Positions 28,944 through 40,161 of a stretch of 64,000 nucleotides of DNA are shown here, in pieces. The translations under genes and the position numbers were made by a program. The notes beneath the pieces are model-generated. The model was not told the origin of the DNA and ran no database searches. It worked only from the letters and a program-made list of their open reading frames with translations. How positions within the stretch are numbered: the stretch's first letter is position 1; each line of letters begins with the position of its first letter. Source of the stretch: Sneathiella sp. P13V-1 (GTDB lineage: Bacteria; Pseudomonadota; Alphaproteobacteria; Sneathiellales; Sneathiellaceae); NCBI RefSeq assembly GCF_015143595.1, contig NZ_WYEU01000001.1, forward strand, positions 1,178,001 through 1,242,000, in the 5' to 3' direction.

Positions 28944-29534
28944 TCATGAAAAATTCGCGCGATTTCTTAGTGATGTGCTGCTCATTTTATGTTTCGTATG
29001 CGTAACGAATGTCCAGGCAGGAGCCGGGTAACTCGCAAAATCCAAAATCGGTGCGCCGGGTTTGCTTGGGAAAATGCGTGACTTTTCATAGGCTTTGGCC
29101 GCGAATGACCCAAGTGCTTTAAAAGTATAGCCCGGTCTGTCAAACACGGCGATGGGCAGGGTTTCGAAGATATCCCGCCATCGATACCAGTTACGAATTT
29201 GCACAAGATTATCCGCCCCCATCAGCCAGACAAAATCCACGTCATAATAGGATTCGCACAGAGCACCGAGCGTATTGGCCGTGTAGCTGTTCCCAAGTTG
29301 CTGTTCAAAATCGGAAACCCTGATTTTGGGGTTTCTGGCCTTTGACAAGGCGCTGTCCAGCCGCTCGTCAAATGAGGCCATTTCGTCGGTGGTTTTTAAG
29401 GGGTTTTGCGGCGAGACAAGCCACCACACTTCATCCAGACCCAGATGGCGAATGGCTGTCTCGCTGATATAAACATGCCCGTCATGGGCCGGATTGAAGG
29501 AGCCTCCTAGAAGACCCACCTGACGCTTTTTCAT
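28944..29534 (-). CDS. nadD: Nicotinate-nucleotide adenylyltransferase
   Basis: Adenylates nicotinate mononucleotide to deamido-NAD in NAD synthesis. The 196-residue protein begins with GLLGGSFNPAHDGHVYI, containing the nucleotidyltransferase GxFxPxHxGH signature. It has WWLVSPQNPLK, the substrate-loop region FVWLMGADNL, and ends with MSSTSLRNR, the (S/T)xSxxR-type ATP motif. Length is usual. It follows proA by 6 nt and precedes rsfS by 75 nt. Confidence 0.95.
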   Translation of the reverse strand: MKKRQVGLLGGSFNPAHDGHVYISETAIRHLGLDEVWWLVSPQNPLKTTDEMASFDERLDSALSKARNPKIRVSDFEQQLGNSYTANTLGALCESYYDVDFVWLMGADNLVQIRNWYRWRDIFETLPIAVFDRPGYTFKALGSFAAKAYEKSRIFPSKPGAPILDFASYPAPAWTFVTHTKHKMSSTSLRNRANFS

Positions 29535-29540
29535 GTGCGC

Positions 29541-30827
29541 TTAAGGCCTTGTCTGACCTTCGCCGCGCACTTGATACTTGAAGCTTGTCAGTTGTTCCAC
29601 ACCTACAGGACCGCGGGCGTGCATTTTGCCTGTGCTGATACCAATTTCGGCGCCCATGCCAAACTCACCCCCATCTGCAAACTGGGTGGAGGCGTTCTGC
29701 ATGACAATGGCGCTGTCCACTTCGTTCAGGAAGCGGGCTGCTGTTTCAGCATTTCCTGTCAGAATGCAGTCTGTATGGTGTGATCCATATGCTTCGATAT
29801 GCGCGATAGCTTCATCAAGGCTCTCAACCACTTTCGCTGACAGGATGGCGTCCAGATATTCTGTTTGCCAGTCAATCTCAGTGGCTTCATTGATCCGATC
29901 GTCAAGCGCCTGTACCGCCGCATCACCGCGCACTTCACAGTCTTCTGACAGAAGACGTTCAATGGCAGCTTTCCCAATAGTGGCAAGCACATCCTTGTGG
30001 ATCAGCAATGTTTCCAAGGATCCGCAAATACCAGTACGGCGTAGTTTGGAATTTCGAATGATCTCAACCGCTTTGTCCGCATCGGCCTCTTTATCCAGAT
30101 AGATATGAACCAATCCATCCAAATGAGAAAAGACAGGAATGCGGCTTTCACGCTGGACGCGTTCGATAAGGTTGCGACCACCACGTGGGACGATCACATC
30201 TACATATTCAGGCATGGTCAGCAATTTACCGACGGCCGCCCGATCCGTTGTTGGGATCATTTGAATAGCGGCAGAAGGCAGGTTCGCGGCTTTCAGACCG
30301 TCTTGCAGGCATTTCCAAATGGCGCGGCTGGAATGATAGCTTTCAGAACCACCGCGAAGAATGCAGGCATTCCCGGCCTTCAGACAAAGCGCACCAGCAT
30401 CCGCTGTTACATTTGGACGTGATTCATAGATGATGCCAATGACCCCCAAAGGCACACGAACGCGAGCGATATTTAGGCCGTTCGGGCGATCCCAATCTGC
30501 CATGACGTCCCCGACCGGATCCGCAAGGGCGGCGATGTCTTCAAGGCCCTTTGCCATACTTTCAATGCGGTCGTAATCCAGTTTCAGGCGATCCAGAAAA
30601 GATGACGCGGTTCCGCGCTCTTTCGCGGCGGTCATGTCTTTGGCATTAGCAGCCAGTAGCTCATCTCGTGATGCGCGTAAGGATTTGGCCGCTTCCAGAA
30701 GCGCTTTGTTTTTAGTGTCCGCCGGGGCAAGTGACAGAATATGGGTCGCTTTCTTTGCGTCGCGGCCCAGTTCCTCCATCACGTCATCGATCGACTGTGT
30801 GTCTGTAATGTTGGAATGTACTGTCAT
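29541..30827 (-). CDS. proA: Glutamate-5-semialdehyde dehydrogenase
   Basis: Reduces glutamyl-5-phosphate to glutamate-5-semialdehyde, the second step of proline synthesis. The 428-residue aldehyde-dehydrogenase-fold protein has [20 protein letters not shown] near residue 125, [26 protein letters not shown], and the catalytic Cys in [13 protein letters not shown]. Its NADPH-binding and C-terminal segments ([17 protein letters not shown]) are intact. It lies directly downstream of proB (20 nt), so the two proline genes form a unit inside the larger obgE-rppH block. The same window also encodes proline degradation (putA). Confidence 0.96.
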   Translation of the reverse strand: MTVHSNITDTQSIDDVMEELGRDAKKATHILSLAPADTKNKALLEAAKSLRASRDELLAANAKDMTAAKERGTASSFLDRLKLDYDRIESMAKGLEDIAALADPVGDVMADWDRPNGLNIARVRVPLGVIGIIYESRPNVTADAGALCLKAGNACILRGGSESYHSSRAIWKCLQDGLKAANLPSAAIQMIPTTDRAAVGKLLTMPEYVDVIVPRGGRNLIERVQRESRIPVFSHLDGLVHIYLDKEADADKAVEIIRNSKLRRTGICGSLETLLIHKDVLATIGKAAIERLLSEDCEVRGDAAVQALDDRINEATEIDWQTEYLDAILSAKVVESLDEAIAHIEAYGSHHTDCILTGNAETAARFLNEVDSAIVMQNASTQFADGGEFGMGAEIGISTGKMHARGPVGVEQLTSFKYQVRGEGQTRP

Positions 30828-30847
30828 TATCTTGATCCGTTTTTCTT

Positions 30848-33120
<2,273 letters not shown>

Positions 33121-33145
33121 TTATATTATCCGAAGATGCTGGCGC

Positions 33146-33403
33146 TTAAGCCTGACCGTCTACAGATACATAAACTTTACCGCCAGCTTTTTTGGTAAAT
33201 TTAACTTTACCTTCTGTGACGGCGAAGATGGTGTGATCCTTGCCCATTCCAACATTGTCACCCGGGTGCCATTTAGTGCCACGTTGACGCAGAATGATGT
33301 TGCCTGGGATAACAGCTTCGCCACCGTATTTTTTGATGCCAAGGCGGCGGCCAGCTGAATCGCGACCGTTACGGGATGAACCACCAGCTTTTTTATGTGC
33401 CAT
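33146..33403 (-). CDS. rpmA: 50S ribosomal protein L27
   Basis: bL27 of the large ribosomal subunit; its N-terminus reaches the peptidyl transferase centre. The 85-residue protein starts [20 protein letters not shown] and contains GVKKYGG-type [20 protein letters not shown] and [16 protein letters not shown]. It shows no N-terminal cleavable extension of the Firmicutes type. The Shine-Dalgarno GAGGAG overlaps the end of rplU, 5 nt upstream. Confidence 0.98.
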   Translation of the reverse strand: MAHKKAGGSSRNGRDSAGRRLGIKKYGGEAVIPGNIILRQRGTKWHPGDNVGMGKDHTIFAVTEGKVKFTKKAGGKVYVSVDGQA

Positions 33404-33408
33404 CTAGC

Positions 33409-33807
33409 TTACTCCTCGCTTGCTTCTTCAGCATCTTTCTTAGGTGCTGCTTTTTTTGCTGCTGCTTTTTTTGGAGCCGCTTTTTTGGCGCCTTTAGCAG
33501 AAATGTCTGTAATACGCAGAACTGTCAGATCCTGACGGTGACCGGCTTTACGACGGTAGTTCTGACGACGTTTCTTTTTGAATACGACGATTTTATCGGC
33601 GCGACCCTGTTCCAGAAGAGTGGCTGATACAGTCGCACCTTCGACAACCGGGCTACCTACAGTCAGGGCACCATCGTCGGCAGCAACTGCCAGAACCTGA
33701 TCCAGAGTTACGGTGTCGCCAGCTTCACCGGCCAGGCGCTCTACCTTGATAACATCGTCTTTGGCGACTTTGTATTGCTTGCCGCCGGTTTTGATCACTG
33801 CAAACAT
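33409..33807 (-). CDS. rplU: 50S ribosomal protein L21
   Basis: bL21 of the large ribosomal subunit. The 132-residue protein has the canonical core (residues 1-103: [20 protein letters not shown], then [20 protein letters not shown]) and a C-terminal extension of about 30 residues made of Lys-Ala-Pro repeats ([17 protein letters not shown]) ending in an acidic EEASEE. Such tails are common in alphaproteobacterial L21 but absent from the E. coli protein. First gene of rplU-rpmA, with a good promoter upstream and a terminator after rpmA. Confidence 0.97.
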   Translation of the reverse strand: MFAVIKTGGKQYKVAKDDVIKVERLAGEAGDTVTLDQVLAVAADDGALTVGSPVVEGATVSATLLEQGRADKIVVFKKKRRQNYRRKAGHRQDLTVLRITDISAKGAKKAAPKKAAAKKAAPKKDAEEASEE

Positions 33808-34160
33808 GGCTGATCCGTTTCGAACATAATGAATGGTCGCGAAGATTGCCTCCGCGCCGTATAATTGAAGGGCGCAATATATCCATGACCTATTTTAAGT
33901 CAACATGATTCAATACGGATTTGAAAGATTTTTGACATTTTTCCCAATTTTTTGCGGGGCGTGGGATAGAGGTCCTGTTTTGGAAGAAGAATATTGAAGG
34001 AAATTGTCGCGCCTGATATTGAGGAAAAGCGCCGTTTGGCGCAGACTGCTAATAAATAACAATAACAAGTGCAGTTCCCGTGACGACCGTGATCCAATTC
34101 TGATTCCCTTCCTATTAAAAGGGGCCCACGGCTGGTTGCAGGGACAGAATAGGGGAAATC
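33808..34160. other. Divergent intergenic region between rplU and maoC
   Basis: These 353 nt carry the rplU promoter on the minus strand (33876-33903) and the leaders of both divergent genes. A consensus-like TTGACA occurs on the plus strand at about 33930, but I see no -10 element at the right spacing. No credible small ORF or RNA structure was found. Confidence 0.6.
33876..33903 (-). promoter_or_regulatory. Probable sigma-70-type promoter of rplU-rpmA
   Basis: On the minus strand TTGACT (33903-33898) and TATATT (33881-33876) are separated by 16 nt, both close to consensus, about 70 nt upstream of the rplU start. Strong match for a ribosomal protein promoter; not experimentally known. Confidence 0.65.
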
Positions 34161-34661
34161 ATGAGTGATTCATCTGTAAATGAAGGGCGTTTTGACCCAT
34201 TTTCACACACTTTGGTGGAAACGAAAGGTTTTGAGGACCTGAAATTAGGCGACAAATTTCCGATTCCATCCCGCACCATTGGCGATGCGAACTTCGCAGC
34301 TTTCCAATTAGCGTCTGGTGATAACCATCCGATTCACTATGATGAGGAATATTGTAAGGCGCTTGGCTATTCTGGAATGCTGGCTCACGGATTTCAGGTG
34401 CTGATTCAGGCGACACCGGGGGCTGGGTTGTTTCCACATGTGATGGGGGACTGCATGATTGGCTTCATCGAGCAATCGAGCCGTTTCCTAAAACCACTGA
34501 TCGCTGGTGATACGGTTTATCCGAACCTTGAAGTCATTGATTTGAAGAAACAGACCAAGACAGGTGTTATTACTTTGAAAGCCACAGTTCATAATCATCG
34601 TGGTGAGCTCTTGATGGAAGGGGAGCAGAAGTTCCTGGTGAAACTGAAAAAACCAGAATAG
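34161..34661 (+). CDS. MaoC-like hydratase/dehydratase
   Basis: A 166-residue hot-dog-fold protein of the MaoC family, which hydrates enoyl-CoA or dehydrates 3-hydroxyacyl-CoA thioesters. The catalytic Asp-His signature is visible in SGDNHPIHYDEEYCKALGYSGMLAHG (Asp near residue 52, His near 57). LEVIDLKKQTKTGVITLKA is the typical later strand. It starts at an ATG preceded by AGGGGAAA and is followed after 9 nt by the TauD-like dioxygenase, so the two are almost certainly one transcript. The physiological substrate is unknown; the partner suggests breakdown or modification of a particular acid. Confidence 0.82.
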   Translation: MSDSSVNEGRFDPFSHTLVETKGFEDLKLGDKFPIPSRTIGDANFAAFQLASGDNHPIHYDEEYCKALGYSGMLAHGFQVLIQATPGAGLFPHVMGDCMIGFIEQSSRFLKPLIAGDTVYPNLEVIDLKKQTKTGVITLKATVHNHRGELLMEGEQKFLVKLKKPE

Positions 34662-34670
34662 GGGGCGGAT

Positions 34671-35675
34671 ATGTCTGAAGCAGGCTATTTACCTTATAAA
34701 GAGCAAACCCGTCACTATTTTGACCGTCCAGACGAAGGGCCGTTAAATGATATACTTGATGTCCCTGCTGCGTGGTATGGACGTGAGTTATCCAAAACAG
34801 ATGATTGGATCGTTCATTTCACTGATGAAGACATCGCTGAGATTGAAGCGGCTTTTGATGTGGCGATGCAAAGCGGTAAGGAGACCCGCGATCTTCTTCC
34901 TTCTGATTTTCCCCTCCCTAACCTTTCCAGGAAAATGGACGTGTGGCGTGAGGAGATCAAAACGGGTCGCGGCTTTCAGGTTCTTCGTGGTATTCCAGTT
35001 GAAAAATGGTCCCAAGAAAAGGCGGAGACATTTTTCTGGTGCTTTGGTCTTCATCTGGGGCGGCCCGGCGGTCAAAACCAGTCCGGAGATCTATTGGGCC
35101 ATGTGACAGATCTTGGTGGGGAGAAGGCTGAAGATGTCTTATCCCGTCTATATAAGACCGCGGCCAATATCGACTACCATTGTGATGGGGCAGATGTGGT
35201 TGGCCTTCTGTGCTTGAAAAAAGCCAAGTCAGGTGGTCGCAGCCGGATTGTCAGTTCAGTCACTGTATTTAATGAACTGATGAAGGAGCGTCCGGATCTC
35301 GCTGCACGGTTGTTTGAGCCGGTTAAACTGGATATCCGCAACGAAAACAGCAAAGCAGGCCGCAAATATATCGAAGTGACCCCGTGCAAATACGGGAGGG
35401 GGACTTTGCATACTTTTTATCATGCAGACTATTTCCGTTCGGTTCAGCGACATGAGGAGGTTCCGCCCTTTACGCGCGAAGAGCAGGAGATGTTCGACCT
35501 TTATGAAACCATTGCCGCCAAGCCCGACCTGTTAATGGATATGGATTTGGAGCCGGGCGATATTCAGCTTCTCTCCAACCACACAAACCTTCATGCCCGA
35601 ACTGAGTATGAGGATCATGAGGATGCAGCCAAGAAGCGCCATCTGTTGCGCCTCTGGCTGTCTTTAATGGACTAA
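34671..35675 (+). CDS. TauD/TfdA-family 2-oxoglutarate-dependent dioxygenase
   Basis: A 334-residue Fe(II)/2-oxoglutarate-dependent oxygenase. The facial triad is visible as the HxD of NIDYHCDGADVVGLL (near residue 168) and the distal His in LLSNHTNLHARTEYED (near 307); the Arg of HLLRLWLSL near the C-terminus would bind 2-oxoglutarate. GGRSRIVSS and PFTREEQEMFD match the family. The substrate is not predictable. It is cotranscribed with the MaoC-like gene (ATG preceded by GGGGGCGG). Its stop overlaps the stop of the convergent carboxyltransferase gene (sequence CTAA). Confidence 0.82.
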   Translation: MSEAGYLPYKEQTRHYFDRPDEGPLNDILDVPAAWYGRELSKTDDWIVHFTDEDIAEIEAAFDVAMQSGKETRDLLPSDFPLPNLSRKMDVWREEIKTGRGFQVLRGIPVEKWSQEKAETFFWCFGLHLGRPGGQNQSGDLLGHVTDLGGEKAEDVLSRLYKTAANIDYHCDGADVVGLLCLKKAKSGGRSRIVSSVTVFNELMKERPDLAARLFEPVKLDIRNENSKAGRKYIEVTPCKYGRGTLHTFYHADYFRSVQRHEEVPPFTREEQEMFDLYETIAAKPDLLMDMDLEPGDIQLLSNHTNLHARTEYEDHEDAAKKRHLLRLWLSLMD

Positions 35676-37219
35676 GGTCTGACCCCGAAACTTGGTCGCC
35701 CTGCTTTTCGAAGGGGGGCGGCCAGATTGGCAAATTCACAAAGTAGTTTTCGTGTGCTTCTTGGGTCAATAATCTCTTCCACCATAAAGCGTTCCGCTGT
35801 TCTAAAAGGTGACCTGAGACGATCCAGACGCTCTTCAATTTCTTTGAGCTTTGCTTCCGGATCATCGGAAGCCTCCAGATCTGATTTATAGGCCGCTTCC
35901 AGCCCGCCTGCGATGGGCAAGGACCCCCAGTCACCACTTGGCCACGCGTATCGAATATTAAAACGGGAGGCGTTCATGTGGGCGGCACCGGCAACCCCAT
36001 AACATTTGCGAATAATAATGCTGCACCAGGGAACTGTGGCCTGGAAAATGCCGCTCATGGTGCGAACGCCGTGGCGGATGGTGGCCTGTTCTTCGGCCTC
36101 ACGCCCCACAAGAAAACCCGGGATATCCACAAGATGAACAACGGGCAAATGGAACGTTTCCGCAATATCCACAAATCTGAGCGCCTTATCTGCGGCATCT
36201 GCGGTCCACGCCCCGGCGTAATGGTAGGGATCGCTTGCCATAACGGCAACAGGCCAGCCATCAATCCGGGCAAAGCCTGTAATGACAGAACGCCCCCATT
36301 TTTTACCCATCTCAAAAAAGCTGTCTTTATCCACCACAGATTTGATGATTTTCCGCATCTTGTAGACCTGACGCGGATTGCGCGGGATGGCTTCGATAAG
36401 CCAGTCATCTGATCTTTCGGGGTCATCGGTAATCTCATTACGTTCAGGCAGTTCATGGACGGAGTTTGGAAGGTAAGAGAGAAACTTTGCTGCATATTCA
36501 AAGGCTTCTTCTTCTGATCTAACCTCATCATCCACGGCGCCATTTGTGGTGTGAATGTCAGATCCACCAAGTTCATTCTTGTCCAGCTTTTCACCGACAC
36601 GGGCAACAACGGGTGGTCCGGCCACAAACATCTGGGAGGTTTCTTTGACCATAACGGAATAGTGGCTTGCCGCCACACGCGCCGCCCCAAGGCCAGCGGT
36701 TGAACCTAAGGCCAATCCCACTACAGGAACCGTAGACAGGTTTTCCACCACATGTTCCCAACCACGCACCGCCGGAATATAAGTGCGGCCCTCCGTTTCA
36801 ATGGTTTTAACCGAGCCACCACCACCTGTGCCGTCCACAAGCCGAATAAGGGGGAGTTGCAACTGACCTGCCATCATTTCAACATGGGTGAGTTTTTCGC
36901 GTATGCCTGCATCATTGGCACCGCCGCGAACCGTAAAGTCATCGCCCGCGACAACCACATTGCGCCCGTTAATCTTACCGCGACCGGTGATCAAGTTGGC
37001 CGGCTGCATGGATTTGATGTTGCCATCTTCGTCATATTCCACTTTGCCGGTGATGGTGCCGACTTCATGAAAGCTGCCGTCATCCAGCAGCTTATCAATC
37101 CGCTCCCGCACGGGCAGCTTGCCTGCATTGATGTGCCGTGCGAGTTTTTCCTCGCCGCCCATTTGCCGACCAAGTTCCTGACGGTGCTTTAATTCATTGA
37201 TTTCTTTTTCCCAGGACAT
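35672..37219 (-). CDS. Acyl-CoA carboxylase, carboxyltransferase (beta) subunit
   Basis: A 515-residue biotin-dependent carboxyltransferase of the PccB/MccB type, which moves the carboxyl group from biotin to an acyl-CoA such as propionyl-, methylcrotonyl- or geranyl-CoA. It has two crotonase-like halves: RLVDGTGGGGSVKTIE with GSTAGLGAARVAASHYSVM in the N half, and ASDPYHYAGAWTADAADKA, VDIPGFLVG and IIRKCYGVAGAAHM in the C half. No biotin carboxylase or biotin carrier gene is near, so the partner must lie elsewhere. The start is the ATG at 37219, behind GGGGGAG; the longer ORF adds 16 Lys-rich residues without support. Substrate cannot be set from sequence. Confidence 0.85.
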   Translation of the reverse strand: MSWEKEINELKHRQELGRQMGGEEKLARHINAGKLPVRERIDKLLDDGSFHEVGTITGKVEYDEDGNIKSMQPANLITGRGKINGRNVVVAGDDFTVRGGANDAGIREKLTHVEMMAGQLQLPLIRLVDGTGGGGSVKTIETEGRTYIPAVRGWEHVVENLSTVPVVGLALGSTAGLGAARVAASHYSVMVKETSQMFVAGPPVVARVGEKLDKNELGGSDIHTTNGAVDDEVRSEEEAFEYAAKFLSYLPNSVHELPERNEITDDPERSDDWLIEAIPRNPRQVYKMRKIIKSVVDKDSFFEMGKKWGRSVITGFARIDGWPVAVMASDPYHYAGAWTADAADKALRFVDIAETFHLPVVHLVDIPGFLVGREAEEQATIRHGVRTMSGIFQATVPWCSIIIRKCYGVAGAAHMNASRFNIRYAWPSGDWGSLPIAGGLEAAYKSDLEASDDPEAKLKEIEERLDRLRSPFRTAERFMVEEIIDPRSTRKLLCEFANLAAPLRKAGRPSFGVRP

Positions 37220-37535
37220 GGGCTCCCCCTTTTTCTTCTTGTTTTTAAGAAAAGGGTAATGGAGCAAAAGGGAAAGAGCGAGTGTTTTTTAAAAAGGATA
37301 AGCTACAAGTTACGCGACTGTTGGGTCCATGGGGGGGCTGGATGCGCTTTCCGGCCCGGCCGCCATTTCTTACGCTACTGGGTAATCAACTCGACTGCAA
37401 TCGAGGGAGAATATGCCCTTAAGGTTTTAACATCCTGTAAGATTCTACACGCAATTTTATGCAATTTTTAGATGCAGTTTATATAAGCGTTTTCAAAGGT
37501 TTGTAATCCGCAGTTTTGCTGTGTATTGTAGATCT
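37220..37535. other. Divergent intergenic region between carboxyltransferase and mscS-like genes
   Basis: These 316 nt contain no supported ORF. They include a GC-rich patch around 37340-37375, a small inverted repeat CTCGA-N6-TCGAG (37391-37406), and near the mscS-like gene a tandem ten-base repeat GCAATTTTAT / GCAATTTTTA (37451-37470) followed by the -10-like TATATA (37480-37485). Confidence 0.55.
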
Positions 37536-38831
37536 ATGACCGAAGCAGAAATTCTGGATTTTCTTCAAAAAATTTGGGTGGAGATCTCTCAAAACGCCCA
37601 AAAGATCGAAATCTACGTACAGATTTTGGCAGTTATTTTGGGGTATGGACTGGCGAGAGTGGTCCAGTTCCGAATCAAATCCGCCTTGTCCGGACTGGAA
37701 GATAAATTCACCTATCCGCTTATCGCCCGTACCGTTCCCGTTCTGGTGTCCGTTTCCCTACCGGCAACATGGCTTGCGATCCAGTTTGCTGTCCTTGCCA
37801 TTATTCGGGGGCTTGGGCATCCGTCTTATATTCTGAGCATTACCTGCTCGCTTCTCAGTGCCTGGGTGATCATTCATATCTTTACCCGACTGATGCAAAA
37901 CTCGGCATGGGCGCGGCTCGTGGCGCTGTGTGTCTGGTCAATTACCGCCCTTAATATTCTGGGGTTACTATCGCCCACTCTTGCTTTCCTAGACAGTCTG
38001 GCTTTCACTTTTGGAGAGACTGAAATCTCCATGCTGAAAATTGCCAAGGGAATCGTGGCAGCGATTATTGTTTTCTGGATTACCCTTGGTCTTTCCAAAT
38101 TTGCAGAAGGCCGTATTCAGAAAAGCAAAGCGCTCACCCCTTCGGTTCAGGTGTTGCTGGCCAAACTGGTGCGGGTTGGCCTGATCGCAGCGGCGATCCT
38201 GATCGTTCTTTCAAATTCAGGGATAAATATCACGGCCTTCGCGGTGTTCAGTGGTGCCTTGGGTGTAGGTATCGGCTTTGGCTTGCAAAAGGTGGTTTCC
38301 AACCTGATCAGCGGTGTCATTCTTCTTCTGGATCGGAGCATTAAACCAGGTGATGTGATTGAAGTTGGCCAAACATATGGGCGGGTGCATTCCATGGGGG
38401 CACGCTATGCGTCTGTCATTACCCGTGATGCCACAGAGTATCTGATCCCGAACGAAGATCTCATCACTCAGCATGTGGTCAACTGGTCTTACACTTCCCA
38501 CAATATCCGGCTTAAATGCCCGATCGGAGTATCTTATAATTCTGATATCCCCGCAGTGATAAAGTTGACCGAAGAAACCGCTGTTACCATCCCGCGGGTT
38601 TTGTCAAATCCGGCCCCCCGTTGTCTGATGCGGGGATTTGGGGACAGTTCCATTGATCTGGAACTGCGCTTTTGGATTACCGATCCGGAAAATGGCTGTG
38701 CCAATGTTACCAGTGAAGTGTTGGTTGCCATATGGAAAGCCTATAAAGAGGCCGGTGTGGAAATCCCATTCCCACAGCGGGATGTGCGTGTTGAAATGAT
38801 TTCAAGCGATCAGTCTTCAACGGAAAATTAA
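37536..38831 (+). CDS. MscS-family mechanosensitive ion channel
   Basis: Inner-membrane small-conductance mechanosensitive channel homologue of 431 residues, releasing solutes on osmotic downshock. Several membrane segments precede the pore helix (about 20-220). The conserved MscS core is clear: GVGIGFGLQKVVSNLISG (pore helix TM3 and its kink), then ILLLDRSIKPGDVIEVG and GRVHSMGARYASVITRD, then YLIPNEDLITQHVVNWS. A C-terminal cytoplasmic domain follows. It is longer than E. coli MscS (286) because of extra N-terminal helices. I chose the ATG at 37536 (MTEAEILDF); the GTG at 37521 is possible. No strong Shine-Dalgarno is seen for either. Confidence 0.88.
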   Translation: MTEAEILDFLQKIWVEISQNAQKIEIYVQILAVILGYGLARVVQFRIKSALSGLEDKFTYPLIARTVPVLVSVSLPATWLAIQFAVLAIIRGLGHPSYILSITCSLLSAWVIIHIFTRLMQNSAWARLVALCVWSITALNILGLLSPTLAFLDSLAFTFGETEISMLKIAKGIVAAIIVFWITLGLSKFAEGRIQKSKALTPSVQVLLAKLVRVGLIAAAILIVLSNSGINITAFAVFSGALGVGIGFGLQKVVSNLISGVILLLDRSIKPGDVIEVGQTYGRVHSMGARYASVITRDATEYLIPNEDLITQHVVNWSYTSHNIRLKCPIGVSYNSDIPAVIKLTEETAVTIPRVLSNPAPRCLMRGFGDSSIDLELRFWITDPENGCANVTSEVLVAIWKAYKEAGVEIPFPQRDVRVEMISSDQSSTEN

Positions 38832-38865
38832 AATCCAGATACACAGCTTCCTTGCCTCAGCTCTC

Positions 38866-38893
38866 AAATGTGATATGTAATAATATAACATTT
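38866..38893. promoter_or_regulatory. Probable Zur operator upstream of zur-znuCB
   Basis: A 28-nt inverted repeat: outer arms AAATGT and ACATTT pair perfectly, and inner ATAT pairs with ATAT, giving 10 of 14 symmetric pairs. It fits the AT-rich Zur/Fur-type operator shape and lies 19 nt upstream of the zur start codon, overlapping a plausible -10 (TAATAT). Autoregulation by zinc-loaded Zur is inferred. Confidence 0.6.
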
Positions 38894-38912
38894 ATCTATA
38901 GGAGCGCTGTCC

Positions 38913-39371
38913 ATGTACGCCCAACATGAACATAGCCATTGCATTGAAACCGCAGTGGAGGCCGCAGAGCGTATTTGCGAAGATCGCAATTTGCGATTTA
39001 CCGAATTGCGCCGCCGTGTTCTGGAGCTTGTCTGGCAGAATCACGGAGCTGCCAAAGCCTATGACTTGCTGGAACAGCTGGGGGATGACTATAGCGCTAA
39101 GCCACCAACCGTGTATCGGGCGCTGGACTTTCTATTGGAAAATGGACTGGTTCACAAAATAAATAGTTTGAATGCCTATGTAGGATGTGAGCATCCGCTG
39201 GAGCATAAGGATTGTTTTTTTCTGATCTGTTCCAATTGCGAGGAAGTGGCAGAATGTTGTGCCGGTGATGTTGCCAAATCACTGAGAGACATGGTGGCAA
39301 AAAGCGGTTTTAAGCCAACGCACACGACCCTGGAAATTGAAGGCCTGTGTCAGCAATGTCAGGCCGGGTGA
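38913..39371 (+). CDS. zur: Zinc uptake regulator, Fur family
   Basis: A 152-residue Fur-family repressor. The winged-helix domain (about 25-85) contains FTELRRRVLELVWQNHGAAK and KPPTVYRALDFLLENGLVHK. The dimer/metal domain has CEHPLEHKDCFFLICSNC, an ECC segment, and a C-terminal CQQC, giving the two CxxC pairs of the structural zinc site. The N-terminal HEHSHC is an added metal-binding candidate. Zur rather than Fur is indicated by zinc ABC transporter genes immediately downstream and by the CxxC spacing. ATG preceded by AGGAG. First gene of zur-znuC-znuB. Confidence 0.92.
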   Translation: MYAQHEHSHCIETAVEAAERICEDRNLRFTELRRRVLELVWQNHGAAKAYDLLEQLGDDYSAKPPTVYRALDFLLENGLVHKINSLNAYVGCEHPLEHKDCFFLICSNCEEVAECCAGDVAKSLRDMVAKSGFKPTHTTLEIEGLCQQCQAG

Positions 39372-39375
39372 TGTA

Positions 39376-40161
39376 ATGAGTATCGCTTTTGTTTCGGCCA
39401 AGGATGTATCTGTCATCCGTGATGGTCGCCATATCCTGAAAGATGTCTCCGTTGATGTGATGGAGAATGATTTCATCACTATCATTGGCCCAAACGGAGC
39501 GGGCAAATCCATGCTGCTGAAGTGCCTGATGGGATTTTACAGGCCTGACGAAGGTTCAGTTTCCATCGCGAAGGATTTGCGTATCGGATATGTGCCGCAA
39601 CGTTTGATCGCAGATGCTACGTTACCCATTTCTGTAAAACGATTTTTGACGCTCCGGAAGAAAGTTAGCAAGCCTGAGTTTGATCGGGTAGTTGAGGAAA
39701 CGTCCATTGGAGCTTCACTTGACCAATCTCTTTCAGTTTTGTCTGGCGGTGAATTGCAGCGCGTTCTTCTGGCGAGAGCGCTACTTGCTGAGCCGCAACT
39801 TTTGGTGCTTGATGAGCCGGCACAAAATCTGGACATCACAGGCCAATTGGCTTTTTACAAGCTTTTGGACAAGGTCTATAGAGAACGGAACTTGAGCGTT
39901 CTGATGGTATCTCATGATTTACATCTTGTTATGGCTTCTACGCGAAACGTTCTGTGCTTGTCATCCGAAGTTTGTTGTTATGGCGCACCTCAGTCGGTTG
40001 CCAGAAACCCTGCCTTTATCACCTTGTTTGGGGAAGATATGGCAACGTTGATGGCGAGCTACGACCATCACGCACACGGACATCATCCCCATTCCCATGA
40101 AGCCTGTGAAGAAGATGGTCATACACACGACCCTATTCAGGTAGTTTCCAATGTTCGATGA
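39376..40161 (+). CDS. znuC: Zinc ABC transporter ATP-binding protein
   Basis: ATPase subunit of the high-affinity zinc importer. The 261-residue protein has Walker A GPNGAGKSMLLKCL near residue 40, the Q-loop region GYVPQRL, the signature LSGGELQRVLLARALL near 130, Walker B LLVLDEPAQNLD and the switch His in VSHDLH. The C-terminal tail is rich in histidine (HHAHGHHPHSHE, then HTHD, about residues 232-255), a probable zinc-binding extension. The ATG at 39376, 4 nt after the zur stop, gives the usual N-terminus. It overlaps znuB by 11 nt. Confidence 0.92.
   Translation: MSIAFVSAKDVSVIRDGRHILKDVSVDVMENDFITIIGPNGAGKSMLLKCLMGFYRPDEGSVSIAKDLRIGYVPQRLIADATLPISVKRFLTLRKKVSKPEFDRVVEETSIGASLDQSLSVLSGGELQRVLLARALLAEPQLLVLDEPAQNLDITGQLAFYKLLDKVYRERNLSVLMVSHDLHLVMASTRNVLCLSSEVCCYGAPQSVARNPAFITLFGEDMATLMASYDHHAHGHHPHSHEACEEDGHTHDPIQVVSNVR

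Noticed and set aside
33409-33500. Possible frameshift or fusion at the end of rplU because of the long Lys/Ala tail
   Set aside because: The frame is continuous, ends just before the rpmA ribosome binding site, and such tails are usual in alphaproteobacterial L21.
33930-33965. TTGACA at 33930 as a promoter of the maoC-tauD pair
   Set aside because: No acceptable -10 element lies 16-18 nt downstream; the following sequence is GC-rich.
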